Below, in pieces: positions 28,751 to 37,478 of a DNA stretch of 64,000 nt. The DNA is taken from assembly GCF_003182275.1 (NCBI RefSeq), contig NZ_QGTR01000004.1, positions 51,716 to 115,715 on the forward strand. Reading direction: 5' to 3'. Below the pieces are notes generated by a model that worked only from the letters and a program-made list of their open reading frames with translations, made no database searches and was not told the DNA's origin. The first letter of the stretch is position 1; every line of letters starts with the position of its first letter. Both the position numbers and the translations under genes were made by a program. This DNA comes from Hoeflea marina (lineage in GTDB: Bacteria; Pseudomonadota; Alphaproteobacteria; Rhizobiales; Rhizobiaceae).

Positions 28751-29452
28751 TCATAGCCACACACCTTCCCGTTGGAGAATGGCTGTCGCCGCCGCCTGCT
28801 CCGCCGCCCGCTTCGAGCGGCTCTCGCCGGTGGCGGGCTCAACGCCCTTGATTTCGACCGTGACCACGAAGACCGGCTCGTGATCGGGCCCGCTGCGGTC
28901 GGCAATCCTGTAAAGCGGCGTCACCCCGAAGCGGGCATGCGCCCATTCCTGCAGTTCCGTCTTGGCGTCGCGCCGCGCCGCGTCCGATTCCAGCGCCCGG
29001 GCAGACCAGTTGCGCTCGATGAACTCCCGCGCCGCCTCGAGGCCGGCATCAAGATAGATCGCCGCGATCAGCGATTCTACCACGTCCGCCCGGACATTGG
29101 CCATCCGCTTGCCGGTCAGCTTCTTGACGTCGGCTCCAGTGCGGATGAATTCGTGCAAGCCGAGGTCGTCGGCGACGCTGGCGCAGGTCTGCGCAGAGAC
29201 CAGCGCATTGAGCCGGACCGACAACTCGCCTTCATCGGCATTGCGGAAATTGCGGAACAGCAGCTCCGCCACGCAGAGCCCAAGCACCCGGTCGCCAAGA
29301 AACTCCAGCCGCTCGTAATTGCCGCCAGCGCCGGTGCGCAGGCTCGAATGGGTCAGCGCCCGCTGCAGCCGGTCCTGGTCGGCGAAATGGTGGCCGACCC
29401 GCTCCTCGATCCGCCCGATGGCCGCCGCCGCTGCGATCGCGGCCCGCTTCAT
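28751..29452 (-). CDS. rnc: Ribonuclease III
   Basis: A 233-residue double-strand-specific endoribonuclease acting in rRNA processing. Catalytic signature ERLEFLGDRVLGL, second acidic site in VVESLIAAIYLDAG, and a C-terminal dsRBD (~155-228) ending RAAEQAAATAIL. The start overlaps the lepB stop by four bases. Confidence 0.96.
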   Translation of the reverse strand: MKRAAIAAAAAIGRIEERVGHHFADQDRLQRALTHSSLRTGAGGNYERLEFLGDRVLGLCVAELLFRNFRNADEGELSVRLNALVSAQTCASVADDLGLHEFIRTGADVKKLTGKRMANVRADVVESLIAAIYLDAGLEAAREFIERNWSARALESDAARRDAKTELQEWAHARFGVTPLYRIADRSGPDHEPVFVVTVEIKGVEPATGESRSKRAAEQAAATAILQREGVWL

Positions 29453-30201
29453 CGCTGGGCGGATTTGAAGAAGCGGTCAAGCCGGAGCTCGGTGGGCCAC
29501 TTCCACAGTTCGAGCGGCGAGGCATCGCCGCCGATGGAGAAAAAGACGATGGTGGCGCGGCCGATGAAGTTCTCCAGCGGCACGTAGCCGACGGTGAAGC
29601 GGCTGTCGGCGGAATTGTCGCGATTGTCGCCCATCATGAAGTAATGGCCTTCGGGCACCAGGAATTCGCGCGTGTTGTCGCCGGGCGAATTGGGCGAGAG
29701 GTCGAGCGTCGTGTACGAAACGCCGTTCGGCAGGGTTTCGCGGAAGACAGGCACTTCCGCGCCCGTGTCATACTGGCCCTCGGGCTTGAAATTCCCGACC
29801 TGCTCGCGCGGCACCGCCACGTCGTTGATGTACAGCACGTCGTCCCTCATCTGGATCCGGTCACCCGGCAGACCGATGACGCGCTTGATGTAGTCGACGC
29901 GGGGATCGCTGGGCAGACGGAAGACGGCCACGTCGCCTCGCTCGGGAGCGGAGCCAAAGATGCGGCCCGAGAACAGGTTCGGCGAGAACGGCACGGAGTA
30001 TTTGGAATAGCCGTAGGAATATTTGGAGACGAACAGGTAATCTCCCACCAGCAGCGTCTCCATCATCGAGCCCGACGGAATGGAGAACGGCTGGAACAGC
30101 AGTGTCCGGATGACCAGAGCCAGCAGCAGCGCCTGGACGAGGACCTTGACGTTTTCCCAAAGTCCGCCCGATGTTTGTTTTGTTGTGTCGGCCACGCGCA
30201 T
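29449..30201 (-). CDS. lepB: Signal peptidase I
   Basis: A 250-residue membrane serine protease cleaving Sec and Tat signal peptides. One N-terminal TM segment (~18-36), then the catalytic Ser45 in IPSGSMMETLLVGD, the general-base Lys in VDYIKRVIGLPGD, and the conserved GHYFMMGDNRDNSADSR. Start ATG 30201 is supported by GAGGA; a longer frame upstream is unlikely. Coupled to rnc by an ATGA overlap. Confidence 0.95.
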   Translation of the reverse strand: MRVADTTKQTSGGLWENVKVLVQALLLALVIRTLLFQPFSIPSGSMMETLLVGDYLFVSKYSYGYSKYSVPFSPNLFSGRIFGSAPERGDVAVFRLPSDPRVDYIKRVIGLPGDRIQMRDDVLYINDVAVPREQVGNFKPEGQYDTGAEVPVFRETLPNGVSYTTLDLSPNSPGDNTREFLVPEGHYFMMGDNRDNSADSRFTVGYVPLENFIGRATIVFFSIGGDASPLELWKWPTELRLDRFFKSAQR

Positions 30202-30435
30202 GTATTCCTCTTTGTAGTCGCGGATCGCGCTGGCGGCAGGCCCTCTCGGGCGGCACGTCAACTCCGGCAATTCCATTCTCGGGGCGGCGCGCCGAATTGG
30301 CGACCACAGCCCTCATGACATTTCGGCGAGGTCCATGCCCCGCCGGATGTCATCCGCCGACTTCTCTAGACCTTTGTCCGCCGTGCGGCAACAGCTTCCG
30401 GGCAAGCCATGTGCGACAATGGGACCGGCGCTCCC

Positions 30436-30840
30436 TCAGCCGGCCGCGTCGTGAATCTCGATGATCACGAAGGCCTGCGCCAGCGGATAGTCATCGGTGA
30501 TCGTCAGATGGATGATCGCCGCCTTGCCTTCCGGCGTCATCAGCGCAAGCCGCGCCGCGGCCCCTCCGGTCAGCTGCATGGTCGGCTTGCCGCCGGGCAG
30601 GTTGACCACGCCCATGTCGCGCCAGAACACTCCCTGCGCCAGGCCTGTACCGAGGGCCTTCGAGCAGGCCTCCTTGGCGGCGAAGCGCTTGGCGTAGGAC
30701 GCTGCGCGCTGCGCTCGCCGGTCGGACTTGACCCGCTCGACCTCGGTGAAGCAGCGGTTGGTGAACCGCTCGCCATGACGTTCAAGGGTTTTTTCGACCC
30801 GTCTGATGTCGATCAGGTCGCTGCCAATTCCGATGATCAC
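30436..30840 (-). CDS. acpS: Holo-[acyl-carrier-protein] synthase
   Basis: A 134-residue phosphopantetheinyl transferase converting apo- to holo-ACP using CoA. Signature [18 protein letters not shown] at the N-terminus and [16 protein letters not shown] (Mg/CoA-binding). The start is a GTG at 30840, preceded by GGAGGGGG; no ATG fits. It lies 25 bp downstream of the DUF2062 gene, and 234 bp separate it from lepB, where a promoter for lepB-rnc-era-recO may lie. Confidence 0.94.
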   Translation of the reverse strand: MIIGIGSDLIDIRRVEKTLERHGERFTNRCFTEVERVKSDRRAQRAASYAKRFAAKEACSKALGTGLAQGVFWRDMGVVNLPGGKPTMQLTGGAAARLALMTPEGKAAIIHLTITDDYPLAQAFVIIEIHDAAG

Positions 30841-30865
30841 CCAAACCCCCTCCGCGGAAGGCGGG

Positions 30866-31450
30866 TCAGGCCATATGGCCGCCCGCCAGATTGCTGACGC
30901 GCTGCTTGGCCTTGGCGGCCAGCCGCAGGCGGCGGCGGTTCTGGAACACCGACACCGACCAATAGGTGGCGATGTAGAACACAACAGCCGACACAATGCC
31001 AAGCGGCATTGCGCCGATCAGCATGGGCTTGAGCACAGGTTCCCACAACTGGCTCATGTCGAGATGGCGCAGCAGCGCCTCCAGATTGACATGGGAGTGC
31101 CGGGTGCCCTGCTCGATGCCGATGATGAAATTGCCGACCTTCATGGTCAGAGCCCAGATGAATGGGAATGTCAGCGGGTTGCCGACAGCCGTGCCAAGTG
31201 CCGCAGCGACCATGTTGCCGGCGATCAGGTACGCAATCGCGAAAGCCAGGATGAAATGGAAGCCCAGCAGCGGCGTCCAGGAGGCGAACACGCCGGCCGC
31301 CACGCCCGCGGCGATCCCGTGCGGGGATGCGGTCAGACGCAGCACACGCTTGACGAAATACTGGATCGAGCGCGAGAACGACCGCCGCGGCCAGAGCGCG
31401 GTGCGCAGTCTGGACCAGAAACCCTGGGGTCGGCGGCGACGGAACAACAT
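30866..31450 (-). CDS. DUF2062 membrane protein
   Basis: A 194-residue inner-membrane protein with 3-4 hydrophobic segments. The family signature [20 protein letters not shown] and [20 protein letters not shown] are clear. DUF2062 has no known activity; its presence between rsh and acpS is a conserved rhizobial arrangement. The N-terminus is Arg-rich. Confidence 0.87.
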   Translation of the reverse strand: MLFRRRRPQGFWSRLRTALWPRRSFSRSIQYFVKRVLRLTASPHGIAAGVAAGVFASWTPLLGFHFILAFAIAYLIAGNMVAAALGTAVGNPLTFPFIWALTMKVGNFIIGIEQGTRHSHVNLEALLRHLDMSQLWEPVLKPMLIGAMPLGIVSAVVFYIATYWSVSVFQNRRRLRLAAKAKQRVSNLAGGHMA

Positions 31451-31572
31451 AAAATCCGTATACGTCCCTTATTGTGTCAGCGGTAAGACATCAGGCCCGC
31501 AAGCGTCGGACTTGCGCCATTCGTGTCGTCACTTTGCGCGCACGGAGCCCAACACTTCGTAAACGTCCGCAC

Positions 31573-33816
31573 CTAATTGTAGACCCGTTCCACGCTCGAC
31601 ACGCTGCTCAGGCTCTTGAGCTGACTGATCAGCTGATTGAGGTGCTTGAGATCCCAGACCTGCAGATCCACCAGCATCTCGGTGAAATCAGCCGCCACCC
31701 GCACCATTCCGAGGCTCTGGATGTTGGTGTCGCTGATGGCGATGGTCTGCGCCACATCGGCAAGCGTCCCAGGCGCGTTGATCGCGGTGACCAGAATCTT
31801 GGCTGGAAAGCGGCTCTTGTTGTTCTCGTCGATGTCCCAGCGGATATCGACCCAGCGCTGCGGTTCGTCGTCAAACCGGGTCAGCTGCGGCGACTGGATC
31901 GGATAGATGGTGATGCCGGCGCCGGCTTCGAGAATGCCGACGATGCGGTCGCCGGGAACGGCGCCGCCGGGTCCGAAGCTGACGATCGAATTGTCGTCCA
32001 TGCCGCGGATCGGCATCGCGTCGGCGCCGCCCGACAGCCCGGCGATGGCGCCCTTGCCGGCCTTGGCCGCCTTGGACGACTTGTTCAGGCCCGGCAGGCG
32101 GAAGATCAGTCCGGCGGCGCTGCGCAGGTTGAACCAGCCTTCGTCGACAGGCTTGTGTGTCGAGACCCGGTCTTCCTGGTGGTTCGGGTAGACGGCGCGG
32201 AACACGTCTTCCGAGGAGATCTCGTTTCGGCCCACGGCGGCGAGCGCGTCCTCGATGTCCTTGTGGCCAATCCGGTGCAGCACCGGCTTGAGCGCATCAC
32301 GGGAGAACGGCTTGCCCGCGCGGGTGAAGGTGCGTTCGAGAATCCGCATCCCGAGGCCGGAATACTGCTTGCGCACGGCGGTTCGGGTGGCGCGGCGGAT
32401 AGCGGCACGCGCCTTGCCGGTGACAACGATTTCCTCCCAGGCGGGCGGCGGAACCTGGACGCCCGAGCGCAGGATCTCCACCTCGTCGCCATTCGACAAC
32501 CGCGTCACCAACGGCATGATCCGGCCGTTGATCTTGGCGCCGACGCAGGTGTCGCCAACATCGGTGTGCACCGCATAGGCGAAATCGATCGGCGTGGCGC
32601 CACGCGGCAGCGCGATCAGCTGGCCTTTGGGCGTGAAGCAGAACACCTGGTCCTGGAACAGCTCGAGCTTGGTGTGCTCGAGGAATTCCTCCGGATTGTC
32701 ACCTTCCGAGAGCGCCTCGATGGTGTGGCGAAGCCAGGAATAGGCGCGCGAATCCTTGGACAGCAATTGACCGTCGCCGCCGACCCCATCCTTGTAAAGC
32801 GCGTGCGCGGCAACGCCGAACTCGGCGATCTCATGCATGCGCTTGGTGCGGATCTGCAGTTCCACCCGCTGCCGCGAAGCGCCGACGATGGTGGTGTGGA
32901 TAGACCGGTAGTCATTCTGCTTCGGCGTCGAGATATAGTCCTTGAACCGCCCCGGCACCACCGACCAGCGCATGTGCACGATTCCCAGCGCCCTGTAGCA
33001 GTCCGCCTTCGTGTCGACGAGAATGCGGAAACCGTAGACATCGGAAAGCTGCTCGAAGGAAAGCGACTTCGACTGCATCTTGCGAAACACCGAATAGGCC
33101 TTCTTCTGCCGCCCCTTGACGGTGGCCGCGAGCCCTTCCTGGGCAAATAGCGACGTCAGCTCATCCTCGATGGTGCGGATCAGGTCCTGCTTGCGACCAG
33201 AGAGCTCGGCGAGCTTCGCCGTCACCGTCTCATAGGCTTCCTGGTTGAGGGTCTTGAAGGCCAGGCCCTCGAGTTCGTCGCGCATGTCCTGCATGCCCAT
33301 GCGGCCGGCAAGCGGCGCATAGATATCCATCGTCTCTTCGGCTATCCGGGCCCGCTTCTCCGGCGGAACATGCTCCAGCGTGCGCATGTTGTGCAGCCGG
33401 TCGGCGAGCTTGACCAGCAGCACCCGCACGTCATCGGAGACCGCCAGCAGCAGCTTGCGAAGGTTTTCCGCCTGCTTGGCGCGCTTGGAGACGAGATCCA
33501 GTTTCTTGATCTTGGTCAGGCCTTCGACCAGCCGGCCGATCTCCTCGCCGAACAGCTCGTCGATCTCTGCCCGGGTCGCCGACGTGTCCTCGATCGTGTC
33601 ATGCAGGAGCGCCACGGCAATCGTGGCCTCGTCGAGGTGCATACCGGTGAGAATCGCCGCCACTTCCAGCGGGTGCGAGATGTAGGGATCGCCGCTGGCG
33701 CGGGTCTGCTTGCCGTGCTTCTGCATGGCGTAGACATAAGCTTTGTTGAGCAGAGCCTCGTTGACATCGGGCTTGTATTTCTGCACGCGCTCCACGAGCT
33801 CGTACTGACGCATCAT
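31573..33816 (-). CDS. rsh: Bifunctional (p)ppGpp synthetase/hydrolase (Rsh/SpoT)
   Basis: A 747-residue RelA/SpoT homologue. The N-terminal HD hydrolase retains its metal motif LLHDTIEDT, so it should degrade (p)ppGpp. The synthetase domain (~225-360) has VYGFRILVDTKADCYRALG and VELQIRTKRMHEIAEFG. TGS follows (FCFTPKGQLIALPRGATPID) and an ACT domain ends the protein. Both activities appear intact, as expected for the single Rsh of alphaproteobacteria. Start taken at ATG 33816 (MMRQYELV) after GGAG; a GTG at 33825 is possible. Confidence 0.95.
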   Translation of the reverse strand: MMRQYELVERVQKYKPDVNEALLNKAYVYAMQKHGKQTRASGDPYISHPLEVAAILTGMHLDEATIAVALLHDTIEDTSATRAEIDELFGEEIGRLVEGLTKIKKLDLVSKRAKQAENLRKLLLAVSDDVRVLLVKLADRLHNMRTLEHVPPEKRARIAEETMDIYAPLAGRMGMQDMRDELEGLAFKTLNQEAYETVTAKLAELSGRKQDLIRTIEDELTSLFAQEGLAATVKGRQKKAYSVFRKMQSKSLSFEQLSDVYGFRILVDTKADCYRALGIVHMRWSVVPGRFKDYISTPKQNDYRSIHTTIVGASRQRVELQIRTKRMHEIAEFGVAAHALYKDGVGGDGQLLSKDSRAYSWLRHTIEALSEGDNPEEFLEHTKLELFQDQVFCFTPKGQLIALPRGATPIDFAYAVHTDVGDTCVGAKINGRIMPLVTRLSNGDEVEILRSGVQVPPPAWEEIVVTGKARAAIRRATRTAVRKQYSGLGMRILERTFTRAGKPFSRDALKPVLHRIGHKDIEDALAAVGRNEISSEDVFRAVYPNHQEDRVSTHKPVDEGWFNLRSAAGLIFRLPGLNKSSKAAKAGKGAIAGLSGGADAMPIRGMDDNSIVSFGPGGAVPGDRIVGILEAGAGITIYPIQSPQLTRFDDEPQRWVDIRWDIDENNKSRFPAKILVTAINAPGTLADVAQTIAISDTNIQSLGMVRVAADFTEMLVDLQVWDLKHLNQLISQLKSLSSVSSVERVYN

Positions 33817-33835
33817 CGAATGCACACTCCGAACA

Positions 33836-33872
33836 GAATAAAAAATGCGCCGAGTTCAACGACCGGCGCATT
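33836..33872 (-). terminator. Rho-independent terminator of rpoZ
   Basis: On the minus strand AATGCGCCG, an 11-base loop, CGGCGCATT and then a run of six T. It lies 33 bases beyond the rpoZ stop and just upstream of rsh, so rsh has its own promoter or depends on read-through. Confidence 0.8.
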
Positions 33873-33904
33873 GTTCGCTTCGGATGTCTATCGGGCCTCA
33901 GGGC

Positions 33905-34303
33905 TCAATAGTCGTCGCTTTTCTCCGGCGGCACAAGCCCTTCGATGCCGGCAAGCAGCTCTTCTTCCGACATGGCCGCAAAAGACACCGATTCCGGTGC
34001 GTCGGCATCGGCGGCAACGTCCTCGGCGCCGTCTGCGGGCAGGAACTGCGCGGGATCGGGCTCGGGCTCATCGACTTCGACGTGCTTCTGAAGCGAATGG
34101 ATGAGGTCTTCCTTCAAGTCACCCGGAGAAAGCGTCTCGTCGGCGATTTCGCGCAGCGCCACGACGGGATTCTTGTCGTTGTCGCGCGGGATGGTGATCT
34201 GTCCGCCCTGCGAGATCTGGCGGGCGCGGTGGCTGGCGAGAAGGACGAGTTCGAAACGGTTTTCAACTTTGTCGATGCAGTCTTCGACTGTGACGCGGGC
34301 CAT
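33905..34303 (-). CDS. rpoZ: DNA-directed RNA polymerase subunit omega
   Basis: A 132-residue omega subunit that helps assemble the polymerase and can contribute to the ppGpp site. N-terminal [20 protein letters not shown] and [12 protein letters not shown] are diagnostic. The C-terminal half is an acidic Ala/Glu/Asp-rich extension typical of alphaproteobacterial omegas. An AAGGACA ribosome site precedes the ATG. It is located directly upstream of rsh. Confidence 0.95.
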   Translation of the reverse strand: MARVTVEDCIDKVENRFELVLLASHRARQISQGGQITIPRDNDKNPVVALREIADETLSPGDLKEDLIHSLQKHVEVDEPEPDPAQFLPADGAEDVAADADAPESVSFAAMSEEELLAGIEGLVPPEKSDDY

Positions 34304-34669
34304 TGCCTGTCCTTTGCAAACGGAAATTCAGGGATTGGGCTTGGCGATAAACCCATTGGCCGCCAAATTCAAGTCATTTGGCAACCTGCAGCCTGCGGAG
34401 AGACGCGGCAAATGTGGCTATTTTGCCGCAAGGGTGTCCGAAACCGGCTTTTTCTTTGCGGGCGGGGAACTCCGGCGCCTCCGGCCGGTTTGCTGTCATG
34501 GTCCCTATTTGTCTGATCCGGCGCTTGTTTTCGCCTGCCCTGTTGCTAGATGTTGATTTTGGGGATTGATATGGACTGTGCAAACATCTGGCCGGGGTGA
34601 TTCAGGCACATTCCGGACCGGCGAGCATCGAATTGACGAGACCCACAATTTCACACAGGACAATATTGC
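34304..34669. other. Divergent intergenic region rpoZ / NYN gene
   Basis: 366 bp that must contain the promoters of rpoZ (leftwards) and the NYN gene (rightwards). No RNA gene or convincing small ORF was recognised. Confidence 0.6.
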
Positions 34670-35269
34670 ATGTTTGATCCACGGGAAAAGATTGCCTTGT
34701 TCATCGACGGCGCAAACCTCTATGCGGCATCAAAGAGCCTCGGCTTCGACATCGATTACCGAAAGCTGCTGAAGTGTTTCCAGCAACGCGGATATCTGTT
34801 GCGCGCCTATTACTATACAGCGCTGATCGAGGACCAGGAATACTCCTCGATCCGACCACTGATCGACTGGCTCGACTACAACGGCTACAAGGTCGTGACC
34901 AAGCCGGCCAAGGAATTCACCGATTCCATGGGCCGCCGCAAGATCAAGGGCAACATGGACATCGAGCTTGCCATCGATGCCATGGAACAGTCGGAAGTGG
35001 TGGATCATCTGGTGATCTTCTCCGGCGACGGCGACTTCACCTCGCTCGTCGAGGCTTTGCAGCGCAAGGGCCGGAAAGTGTCCGTCGTCTCGTCGCTCGC
35101 CACCCAGCCACCGATGATCGCCGACGATCTGCGCCGGCAGGCGGACTACTTCATTGACCTGCAGTCGCTGAAGTCCGAGATCGGCCGCGATCCCTCCGAG
35201 CGTCCCGCCCGCCAGGCCAGCGTCAGCGCGGCGCCAAGCAATGACGACGACGAGGATTTTGACGACTGA
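34670..35269 (+). CDS. NYN-domain (LabA/DUF88-like) protein
   Basis: A 199-residue protein. The PIN-like NYN fold carries the acidic metal-binding residues in IALFIDGANLYAASKSLGFD, ALIEDQEYSSIRPLIDWL, KGNMDIELAIDAME and LVIFSGDGDFTSLVEAL. These are predicted RNases acting on structured RNA. A C-terminal tail is low-complexity and ends in six acidic residues (DDDEDFDD). The gene is conserved next to rpoZ in rhizobia. The nuclease role is inferred from the fold. Confidence 0.87.
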   Translation: MFDPREKIALFIDGANLYAASKSLGFDIDYRKLLKCFQQRGYLLRAYYYTALIEDQEYSSIRPLIDWLDYNGYKVVTKPAKEFTDSMGRRKIKGNMDIELAIDAMEQSEVVDHLVIFSGDGDFTSLVEALQRKGRKVSVVSSLATQPPMIADDLRRQADYFIDLQSLKSEIGRDPSERPARQASVSAAPSNDDDEDFDD

Positions 35270-35484
35270 TCGGCCCGCAAGGCAGGAGCACCAACTCCGG
35301 TCGCAACTGCACCGGATCATGACCTGACACTTTGCCTCGGACGCGCGGGCCCGGCAGCGTACCGTCAACGCACCCGTCTGCGTGAAGCGGACGGCCGCCG
35401 CAATGGTCCCTGCGGCGGCGATGCCTGGGAGCAATTGCAACCCGTTGAAAGGCGGGTATAGTTGCCGAGACAAGGGGATCATCT

Positions 35485-37254
35485 GTGCCGGACCAAGTGC
35501 TTGCCGCCCGCGACCGTCTGCTGGTTCTGCTCGACAGCGCCTACGAGGTCGCTGCCGACCCCGCTTCGTTCGACAAGCTGCTCGACGCGTCCAACAGCTA
35601 CTTCTTTTCCGGCATCGAGTCGCTTGCCGCCGACATTCCGCGCGTCATGGCCGAAGATCCTTTCCTGCGGCCGCATGTCGACCGCATTGCCCGCCAGCTT
35701 GATGCTCTCCCCGGCGACCGCACCACCGGGTCCCGACCAGCCGCCTATGCGCGCATGCTGCTGGCCAAGGGGGGCGTGGTGCTGACCGCCAATGCCGCGG
35801 CGACCGCCCTGACCGGCGTCACAGCTCCTTCGGCGGTCTCCCAGCTGCCCTTTGACCACGAGTCGCTGCGTGCCATCGACAAGGCCCTTCGCGGGCTCGG
35901 CGCCCGGTCCGCGGGGCCGGCCGGTCCCGTGCTGCTCAACATCACGCTGGAGCGCGACGGTGCAGGCTGCATCGGCCTGCTGGCTCGCGCCCGGCTCGAG
36001 CAACCCGACGGCAGCCATGCCGAGGCCCTGGCGTTGTCGCTGTCGCACATTGACTGGACCGCCAAGCAGGACGCGTTCATGGAGCCGCCCTTCAGCCTCA
36101 CCCGTTCTGAAAGCGAGGTGCTGGCGGGGCTGATGGAAGGCCTATCCTATGACGAGATCGCCGAGGCGCGCGGCCGGCTGGTCTCCACCGTCCGCTCCCA
36201 GATCAAGGCGATCATGCGCAAGACCGGCCGCAACAAGATCGCCGCGCTGGTGCAGCTTGGCGCCAGCGTCGGCTATCTGACTGAACTGTCAAACGCCATC
36301 GGCGAAGCCGGCGACGCGCAGGCGGGCCCTTCGCATGTTTCGCGGGTGGTCGCCAACCTCGTCACTGAGACGCAGATCAACCGGCAGCTTCAGCTCGACC
36401 TCCACGACGGCCGCAGGCTTGGCTACTATCTGCACGGACCGGAATGCGGGAAGCCGGCACTGTTCTTCCATGGCCTCATCCTCGGGCCTACCATTACGCC
36501 GAGCATGAACGCGGCGCTGTTTCGCCACGGCCTGCGGCTGATCGCGCCGTCGCGCCCGCATTTTGGCCTGAGCAGCCCGCCGCTGCCGCAGGCGGGATTC
36601 GATGACACGGTGCTGTCCGATGCCGCAGCCCTGGTCGAGCATCTGGGGATCGAAGATCTGGTTATCGTCGCCCACCAGGGCGGGGTCAGCCACGCCTTCC
36701 GCGTCGCCGGCCGATTCGCCAATCGGCTGCATGGCATGGTCATGGTCGGCGCCGGCATCCCGATCGACGAAAGTCGGCATCTGCGCTCAATGAACCCCCA
36801 GACCCGGCTGGCGGCGGCGGCTACCAGGCATGCGCCGGTCCTGATGGAACTCATCACCCGCGCCGCGATCGCCGTCTTCAACAAGCGCGGCCACGAGCGG
36901 TTCCTGTACGAACACTTCGCTGAAAATCCCGGTCAACTTGCGAGCCTAAGGGATCCGGAGGTCATGGCGGTGTCGCTCGACGGCCTCGGCCACCTGATCG
37001 CCCAGGGAGCGAAGGCTTTCGTGGTGGACGGCGGTGCGGCGATGGCAAACTGGTCGGACGATTTCATCCGCATCACCGCACCCTGCCATTGGATACACGG
37101 GACCGACGACGCGGTGCTCAAGCCGGACGACATCCGGGAATGGGTATCTGCCTATCCCAACCATACGCTCGACGTCATTGGCGATGGCACCTCGTCGCTG
37201 CTGTATACTCATGCCGAGGACATCCTCGCCGAAGTGGCGCTCCGTTTCCGCTGA
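35485..37254 (+). CDS. LuxR-type HTH / alpha-beta-hydrolase fusion regulator
   Basis: A 589-residue protein starting at GTG 35485. Residues 1-200 are an unrecognised sensor-like region. Residues ~203-262 are a LuxR-type HTH (FSLTRSESEVLAGLMEGLSY ... VRSQIKAIMRKTG). Residues ~300-589 are an alpha/beta-hydrolase domain with RRLGYYLHGPECGKPALFFH and the strand-elbow VIVAHQGGVSHA. The nucleophile Ser of GxSxG is replaced by Gln398, while the late His is probably lost or shifted. A catalytically dead hydrolase fold used as a small-molecule sensor is the likely reading. The ligand is unknown; it lies upstream of the metacaspase fusion. Confidence 0.78.
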   Translation: MPDQVLAARDRLLVLLDSAYEVAADPASFDKLLDASNSYFFSGIESLAADIPRVMAEDPFLRPHVDRIARQLDALPGDRTTGSRPAAYARMLLAKGGVVLTANAAATALTGVTAPSAVSQLPFDHESLRAIDKALRGLGARSAGPAGPVLLNITLERDGAGCIGLLARARLEQPDGSHAEALALSLSHIDWTAKQDAFMEPPFSLTRSESEVLAGLMEGLSYDEIAEARGRLVSTVRSQIKAIMRKTGRNKIAALVQLGASVGYLTELSNAIGEAGDAQAGPSHVSRVVANLVTETQINRQLQLDLHDGRRLGYYLHGPECGKPALFFHGLILGPTITPSMNAALFRHGLRLIAPSRPHFGLSSPPLPQAGFDDTVLSDAAALVEHLGIEDLVIVAHQGGVSHAFRVAGRFANRLHGMVMVGAGIPIDESRHLRSMNPQTRLAAAATRHAPVLMELITRAAIAVFNKRGHERFLYEHFAENPGQLASLRDPEVMAVSLDGLGHLIAQGAKAFVVDGGAAMANWSDDFIRITAPCHWIHGTDDAVLKPDDIREWVSAYPNHTLDVIGDGTSSLLYTHAEDILAEVALRFR

Positions 37255-37478
37255 GGCAGTGCCTGCCGCGACGGCACCGATCGCTTTGACAGCAAACAGC
37301 CAAGGTCCGGCTGCCGCCGCACGCTGGCGGCGCGCGACGCACTTCCCAATAATTTCATGTAATGTCGACAGCAAACTGCATTTCATGACTGGGTTCCAGC
37401 ATCCATGATTATGAGATACTGTGAAATTCGCTCAACTTTACCTTCAGCGGACAGAAGGTTATCATGGGGGAGGCATAG

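Noticed and set aside
31474..33150. Plus-strand frame of 558 codons
   Set aside because: Antisense of rsh; no motifs.
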